Origin: Acidimicrobiales bacterium
GTDB lineage: Bacteria; Actinomycetota; Acidimicrobiia; Acidimicrobiales; Palsa-688
Length of the DNA: 17,285 bases
Assembly: GCA_030039575.1 (NCBI GenBank)
Contig: JASHVH010000472.1
Location: 1 to 17,285, forward strand
Direction: 5' to 3'
The notes beneath the pieces are model-generated. The model worked only from the letters and a program-made list of their open reading frames with translations, had not been told where the DNA came from and did not search any database. Of this stretch, positions 13,406 through 17,285 are shown in pieces (the first letter of the stretch is position 1; every line of letters begins with the position of its first letter). Made by a program: the position numbers and the translations under genes.

Positions 13406-14193
13406 TGCCCTGGGTGACGCGCGGCCTGCGCAACGGCGTGCTCACCAGCCGTTACCCGGCCCGCCCCGATGGGTACGGCGAGAACTGGCGCGGTGGCGTA
13501 GCCGTAAAGCCAAGCCCTACAAGAGGTCCCGACGCGGACCTGCCCGACATTTGCCCCACGGGCGCCATCGCCGGAGCGCCGCACGGGGGGCCTGCCGTCG
13601 ACCGGGGCAAGTGCATCCTCTGCGGCCGCTGCGTGAAAGAACGGCCCGATCTCTTTGACTTCGACCGGTCCTTCGAGGTGGCCAGCATCGCTCGTCCGGC
13701 GTTGGTCGTGCCTCCTACGGAGGAAACCTCCGCATCTTTGGCCGCTCTTCGTGAAGATCTTGCCCGGCGAGTCAGGGCGCTGCGCCGGTCGGTCCACTTA
13801 CGCCACGTCGACGCCGGCTCCGACGGCTCTGAAGAATGGGAAATAGCTGCCCTCTTAGGCCCCGTCTATGACATCCACCGGCTCGGCATATTTTTTACCG
13901 CCAGCCCTCGCCACGCCGACCTCCTTCTCGTGACCGGTGCCGGCTCGGCCGGGATGGCCGGGCCGCTCCGCTCGACCTATGAAGCCATGCCTGACCCGCG
14001 GATAGTAATGGCGGTCGGCACGGACGCAATTAGCGGCGGGATCGTTAGCCCGAGTTACGCCACGGCGGGCGGTGTGGGCGGCACCGTGCCGGTCGATGTC
14101 TGGGTGCCGGGTTCGCCACCAAGCCCCTTCTCGGTCCTGCACGGGATCCTGATGGCTATCGGTCGCTTACCAATGCAGGCGGCCTCGCCGTGA
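13405..14193 (+). CDS. Ferredoxin-NuoB-like small subunit lacking proximal-cluster cysteines
   Basis: The product has 262 residues; ATG 13405 overlaps the previous TGA. The N-terminal ferredoxin-like domain has ICPTGAI (Cys50) and CILCGRC (Cys70, 73, 76), enough for one [4Fe-4S] cluster, with the second cluster motif lost. The C-terminal domain follows the NuoB/hydrogenase small-subunit pattern: LRHVDAGSDGSEEWEI (132-147), ADLLLVTG (171-178), VMAVGTDAISGG (201-212), VPVDVWVPGSPPSP (228-241). In hydrogenase-3/4 these read DAGSCNGCE, GTCA-SGG and PGCPPRP. The four proximal-cluster ligands are replaced by Asp140, Glu143, Asp207 and Ser237. The protein has only the four ferredoxin cysteines. It probably couples the ferredoxin domain to the large subunit. 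It resembles the product of the gene preceding mycobacterial hycD (an annotated oxidoreductase), but carries the ferredoxin domain at its N-terminus. Confidence 0.9.
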   Translation: MPWVTRGLRNGVLTSRYPARPDGYGENWRGGVAVKPSPTRGPDADLPDICPTGAIAGAPHGGPAVDRGKCILCGRCVKERPDLFDFDRSFEVASIARPALVVPPTEETSASLAALREDLARRVRALRRSVHLRHVDAGSDGSEEWEIAALLGPVYDIHRLGIFFTASPRHADLLLVTGAGSAGMAGPLRSTYEAMPDPRIVMAVGTDAISGGIVSPSYATAGGVGGTVPVDVWVPGSPPSPFSVLHGILMAIGRLPMQAASP

Positions 14194-16265
14194 GGCAACT
14201 GCTTTTATTAATTGCCCTTTTACTCATGGCCGGCGGCGCGGTCGTCAACTTGGTGGCCGGGAGCGGGCCGAAATGGTCCCGCTGGGCTTGCTACGGGATG
14301 GCATCAGTGGCCTCGGCACTGGTAACGGCTACGGGCGCCTTGTGCCTAACGGGGCACGCCGTGAGCGTGGACCTCGGCAACCTGTTGGACTTCGGCCAGA
14401 CCAGGCTCCTCTTCGACCCTTTGGCCGGCTTGTTCCTGACATTGATGGGGGGCCTGGGCCTGGTCATCTCCCTGTCCATGCTCAACTGGCCGCCCCCCTC
14501 CCCGGCGGGGGGGCGAGCGTCCGGGTGGGCTTACATGCTCCTGCTGGCGGCAGTGACCGTGGTGGTAGTGGCAGCCGACGCGTTCACGTTCCTGTTCGCT
14601 TGGGAAGCGCTGACCGTCGCATTTTATGTGCTCGTCCTCGCCACCCGGGCCGACCGTTCCCAACCGGGCGCCGCTTGGGCCACGGCCGGGGTGGGGGCGT
14701 GGGGGGGCGCGTCACTACTCGTCGGGTTCTCGTTACTAGCTGGAGCCGCCCACTCCTTCGACTTCGCAACGTGGGCGCGGCTGTCGGCCAGCGCCGTCCA
14801 CGCCCCGGCTTATGCCCTCGTTGTCTTCGGCTTTGCCACAAAGGTGGGCTTGGCCCCCTTTCAGGGCTGGATGCCACGCGGCTACCCGGCGGCCCCTGGC
14901 CCGGCCCGGGCCGCCATGGCCGGCCTGGCTGTCAACGCCGGCTTCTACGGCCTTTGGCGGTTCCTGGCGGTACTCGGCCGGCCCCCGGGCTGGCTGGCCG
15001 TCACGGTGCTCGTCCTGGGCGGCGTCACTGCCTTATTGGGCATAACGTTCGCCGCCGTCCAATCGGACCTCAACCGCGTCATCGCCTATTCCAGCATCGA
15101 GAACGGCGGGCTCATCATGGTCGGCTTCGGGATGGCCCTGGCCGGCGCTTCGGAGGGGAACGGGGTGCTCACGGCCGTCGGGCTCCTGGCTGCATCGCTC
15201 CAGTTGCTCGCTCATGCTGTAGCTAAGTCGGGCCTCTTCCTCGGGGCGGCCAGGTTCCAGCCTGGTGGCAGCGAGGCTCCGTTGGACGGGCTATCGGGCA
15301 TGCTTCACACGCAGGGTTGGGCCTCCGCGGCATTCGCCGCGTCCGCGCTGACCCTGGCGGGCCTGCCACCGACGATCGGTTTTGTCTCGGAGTGGTTCAC
15401 GTTCGAGGCGTTGATGCAGCAGTTCCGGCTCCACTCGTTGGCCCTACGTCTGGCGACAGCGAGTGCTGGGGCCCTCGTCGCTCTCACCGCCGGCGTAGCC
15501 GCCCTCACCTTCGTGCGCCTGCTGGGCTTCGTCGTCTTGGGGCGAGGGAGCGGGACAAAACCGCGCCAGGCCGACGTCCCCAGCCGGTGGTCACTCGGGG
15601 CGACGGCGGTGTTGTGCTTCGGCCTGTCGGCAGCGGCTCCCTGGACGGTGCGCTACATAGGCCGCGGGCTAAGCCCAATCGTGGCTCGCTCAGTGGTCGA
15701 CGGCGCCCTGAAGTCACCTTGGGTCCTTCAGCCGGTCTTCTCCAATTTCTCCGCCTTGTCGCCGACATGGCTATTTGTGGTGATGCCGATCGGGTTCTTG
15801 GCTGTCACCCTGGCCACGGTGGTCTTGTCGAGTGGACGTTTTCTGTCGGTGCGCCGGGTCCCTCCGTGGCATTCGGCCACCCCCGGGGTGCGTGGCCCTG
15901 ATAGCTACAACGCCTTCGCTTACGCCAACCCCATCCGGCATGTGCTGGCCAACATCCTCGGCACCCAAAAGGAAGTTGCTGCGGTACCCAGCCGGGCGGC
16001 CAGTGACATCGGCGATGGCACGGTCGCGCTCGAGGGTTCCGACGACCTCGAAGCCGAAGCCGGCCCGCACCGCCACACACATGCAGTGTTCAGTGCCAAG
16101 GCTGTCGAACCAGTCGAGTCCTATCTGTACCAGCCACTACTGGCTGCGTACATGGCCGTGGTGCGGGCGGCAAAGAAGCTGCAATCCGGGCGTCTCGACG
16201 CCTACGTGGGGTACATGCTGTTCGCCCTTGTCGCCATCCTCATCGTCGCTGCGGCCATGGGCTGA
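14190..16265 (+). CDS. hyfB: HyfB/HycC-like (NuoL-related) proton-translocating subunit
   Basis: The product has 691 residues; GTG 14190 overlaps the preceding TGA (GTGA). About 14 antiporter helices carry FLFAWEALTVAFY (Glu139) and GFATKVGLAPFQGWMPRGYPAAP (Lys218). QSDLNRVIAYSSIENGG is the family signature, and LAHAVAKSGLFLG supplies the central His/Lys. The C-terminal part has AFAYANPIRHVLANILG, then VEPVESYLYQPLLAAYMAVVRAAKKLQSGRLDAYVGYMLF. This is the HycC/HyfB-type lateral helix and final membrane segment. The motif normally H-WLP-AHPAAPS is QGWMPRGYPAAPG, so a His conserved in relatives is Gln here. Together with HycQ it provides two antiporter-like channels. It is the last gene of the operon and is followed by a new promoter and riboswitch. 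Confidence 0.9.
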   Translation: MRQLLLLIALLLMAGGAVVNLVAGSGPKWSRWACYGMASVASALVTATGALCLTGHAVSVDLGNLLDFGQTRLLFDPLAGLFLTLMGGLGLVISLSMLNWPPPSPAGGRASGWAYMLLLAAVTVVVVAADAFTFLFAWEALTVAFYVLVLATRADRSQPGAAWATAGVGAWGGASLLVGFSLLAGAAHSFDFATWARLSASAVHAPAYALVVFGFATKVGLAPFQGWMPRGYPAAPGPARAAMAGLAVNAGFYGLWRFLAVLGRPPGWLAVTVLVLGGVTALLGITFAAVQSDLNRVIAYSSIENGGLIMVGFGMALAGASEGNGVLTAVGLLAASLQLLAHAVAKSGLFLGAARFQPGGSEAPLDGLSGMLHTQGWASAAFAASALTLAGLPPTIGFVSEWFTFEALMQQFRLHSLALRLATASAGALVALTAGVAALTFVRLLGFVVLGRGSGTKPRQADVPSRWSLGATAVLCFGLSAAAPWTVRYIGRGLSPIVARSVVDGALKSPWVLQPVFSNFSALSPTWLFVVMPIGFLAVTLATVVLSSGRFLSVRRVPPWHSATPGVRGPDSYNAFAYANPIRHVLANILGTQKEVAAVPSRAASDIGDGTVALEGSDDLEAEAGPHRHTHAVFSAKAVEPVESYLYQPLLAAYMAVVRAAKKLQSGRLDAYVGYMLFALVAILIVAAAMG

Positions 16266-16279
16266 CGACCGGCTAGGGC

Positions 16280-16310
16280 TTGACGGCGGTCGGGGGGCGC
16301 CCGCTAATGT
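16280..16310 (+). promoter_or_regulatory. Putative promoter of the second hycD gene
   Basis: TTGACG (16280-16285), a 19-nt spacer and TAATGT (16305-16310) would start transcription near 16317, some 14 nt before the fluoride aptamer. The layout matches the promoter before the first hycD. Confidence 0.5.
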
Positions 16311-16330
16311 GTGACCGGAACCGCAGTTAC

Positions 16331-16383
16331 AGCGATGAGGCCCGCTTGCTGCGAGGCGTTCTTGCCTCGCTGATGGCTTCTAC
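16331..16383 (+). promoter_or_regulatory. Fluoride riboswitch (crcB motif), compact form, upstream of second hycD
   Basis: The 5' half AGCGATGAGGCCCGCT (16331-16346) is almost identical to the well-studied Thermotoga fluoride aptamer core GCGATGAGGCCCGC. The 3' half is TGATGGCTTCTAC (16371-16383). P1 pairs GAGGCC (16337-16342) with GGCTTC (16375-16380). The pseudoknot pairs AGCG (16331-16334) with CGCT (16343-16346). P2 is a perfect 7-bp stem GCGAGGC/GCCTCGC (16351-16357/16364-16370). GGCTTCT (16375-16381) can alternatively pair with AGAAGCC (16414-16420), which overlaps the AGGAGAAG Shine-Dalgarno region and competes directly with P1. Translational on-control by fluoride is predicted. Confidence 0.93.
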
Positions 16384-16427
16384 CCAGCAACTGACAAGTC
16401 TCAGGAGCAGAGGAGAAGCCGATCGAA

Positions 16428-17285
16428 GTGCCTGTGGTGGTCCAGGTCCTCCAGAGCCTCGTCGTGGTTGTCTTCGCCCCGCTGTACGTCGGCGTGCTGG
16501 CCAGGGCGGAGGCGGTCGTGGCCTCCAAGCGAGGCCCGAGCATCTTCCAGCCCTACCGTGACCTGGCCAAGTTGCTGCGCAAGGGCTCGACGGTCAGCGA
16601 CCAGGCCTCGTGGGTCTTCCGCGGGGCGCCGTTTGTGATCTTCGCCTGCTACCTGACGGTCTCAGCCATCGTCCCCATTATCACCAGCGTGCCGCTGCCA
16701 CTGGCCTTCCTCGGCGACCTGATCGGAGGCGCCTTTGTCCTAACGTTGGCCGCCTTTGCCAGCGCTCTGGCGGCGATGGACACGGCCAGCCCTGAGGGAG
16801 ATCTCGGGGCCAGCCGAGCCACGTGGGTCGGTAGCCTCGTGGAACCGGCCTTGATCCTTGTCTTTTTCACGGTGGGAGTGCTGTCGGCCTCGGACAACCC
16901 CTATCTGATGAACCACGCCGTCCGGTCTTCCCCCTACGCGCTGGTGCTCCCGGCCCACGTGCTCGGGACCCTGGCCTTCTTCATGATCGTACTGATCGAG
17001 AACGGCCGCATCCCGGTCGAGAACCCGAGCGGCAGCATCGAGATCTCCATGATCGAAGAAGGACGTGTGACGGAGTATTCGGGTCGGCTCTACGCGCTGA
17101 TGCGCTGGGCCTCGTGGATGAAGTTGTTTCTCCTGTCATCGATCTTCATGAACGTCTTCGTCATCCCGTGGGGTCTGGGTGACGGGAAACGGCTCCTCGG
17201 CGGCGTAATCGCCATACCGGTCCTGGCCGGGAAGCTTCTCTTGTGCGGGATCGTGATCGTCGTCGTGGACTCGTCATTTGCCAAG
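16428..17285 (+). CDS. hycD: HycD/NuoH-like membrane subunit (copy 2), 3'-truncated by the window edge
   Basis: The frame is open from GTG 16428 to the window end (286 codons). AGGAG (16411-16415) lies 12 nt upstream; GTG 16434 is an alternative. The protein begins VPVVVQVLQSLVVVVFAPLY and carries the same landmarks as copy 1: RGPSIFQPYRDLAKLLRKG, LGASRATWVGSLVEPALI, ENGRIPVENPSGSIEIS and MIEEGRVTEYSG. It runs to the expected last quarter of the family length (about 318) before being cut off. It diverges from copy 1 throughout, and its GRIPVENP segment is closer to canonical HycD (GRIPVDNP) than the GRIPVETH of copy 1. An independent promoter and fluoride riboswitch suggest it opens a second operon, possibly for a second hydrogenase-related complex. 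Confidence 0.88.
   Translation, partial: MPVVVQVLQSLVVVVFAPLYVGVLARAEAVVASKRGPSIFQPYRDLAKLLRKGSTVSDQASWVFRGAPFVIFACYLTVSAIVPIITSVPLPLAFLGDLIGGAFVLTLAAFASALAAMDTASPEGDLGASRATWVGSLVEPALILVFFTVGVLSASDNPYLMNHAVRSSPYALVLPAHVLGTLAFFMIVLIENGRIPVENPSGSIEISMIEEGRVTEYSGRLYALMRWASWMKLFLLSSIFMNVFVIPWGLGDGKRLLGGVIAIPVLAGKLLLCGIVIVVVDSSFAK

Noticed and set aside
8591..16265. Functional formate hydrogenlyase or energy-converting [NiFe]-hydrogenase
   Set aside because: The NiFe-ligand cysteines and the proximal-cluster cysteines are all absent, and no maturation or formate dehydrogenase genes are in the window.
8591..16265. Respiratory complex I (nuo) operon
   Set aside because: The gene set is HycD/HyfE/HyfF/HycE/HyfB-like with a fused NuoCD and the group-4-type C-terminus of HyfB; NuoE, F, G, I, J and M are missing.
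16280..16561. Plus-strand 93-residue open frame at the second hycD
   Set aside because: It is in a different frame from the clear HycD homology starting at 16428 and crosses the riboswitch.

Overview
The window (about 17.3 kb, high GC) looks like a chromosomal segment of an actinobacterium. The grounds are the GC-rich codon use, GTG starts, a probable leaderless promoter (TAGGCT ending 6 nt before an ATG), and a membrane-complex gene set resembling the hycD-hycP-hycQ-hycE locus of mycobacteria. No rRNA, tRNA, IS element, CRISPR array or phage gene was seen. The genus cannot be named from the sequence.

Region A (1-2860) is ordinary accessory metabolism. It holds the 3' part of a ROK-family sugar kinase/regulator, a NagB-like sugar-phosphate isomerase/deaminase with an altered active site, a secreted protein of unknown function, and (minus strand) a small YgiN-type monooxygenase.

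Region B (2951-8251, minus strand) is a four-gene operon: a dynamin-like GTPase, a 146-residue protein of unknown function, and two different MutS-like ABC ATPases that lack mismatch-recognition domains. All three junctions are ATGA overlaps, so the genes are translationally coupled.

Region C (8591-16265, plus strand) is a six-gene operon for a membrane complex related to complex I and group 4 [NiFe]-hydrogenase: NuoH/HycD-, HyfE-, HyfF/HycQ-, fused NuoCD/HycE-, ferredoxin+NuoB- and NuoL/HyfB-like subunits. The proton-channel residues look intact. The catalytic subunit lacks all four NiFe-ligand cysteines, and the small subunit lacks all four proximal-cluster cysteines; only one ferredoxin-type [4Fe-4S] motif remains. 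It therefore belongs with the hydrogenase-related (Ehr-like) complexes and is not a hydrogenase. Region D (16428 to the end) starts a second, divergent HycD paralogue that runs off the window.

The key observation is in the non-coding DNA. Both leaders in the divergent 339-bp intergenic region (8252-8590), and the leader of the second hycD, contain the crcB-type fluoride riboswitch aptamer: a GATG-containing 5' half, the GATGGCTYCTAC 3' half, P1 pairing with compensatory changes, and pseudoknot pairing. Each is followed by a helix that uses the aptamer's 3' end to cover or abut the Shine-Dalgarno sequence. The picture is a fluoride-responsive island in which a GTPase/MutS-like operon and a cofactor-poor complex-I-like membrane machine are induced together. 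No CrcB/Fluc or CLC-F exporter is present in the window. The biochemical role of either operon in fluoride stress is inference.
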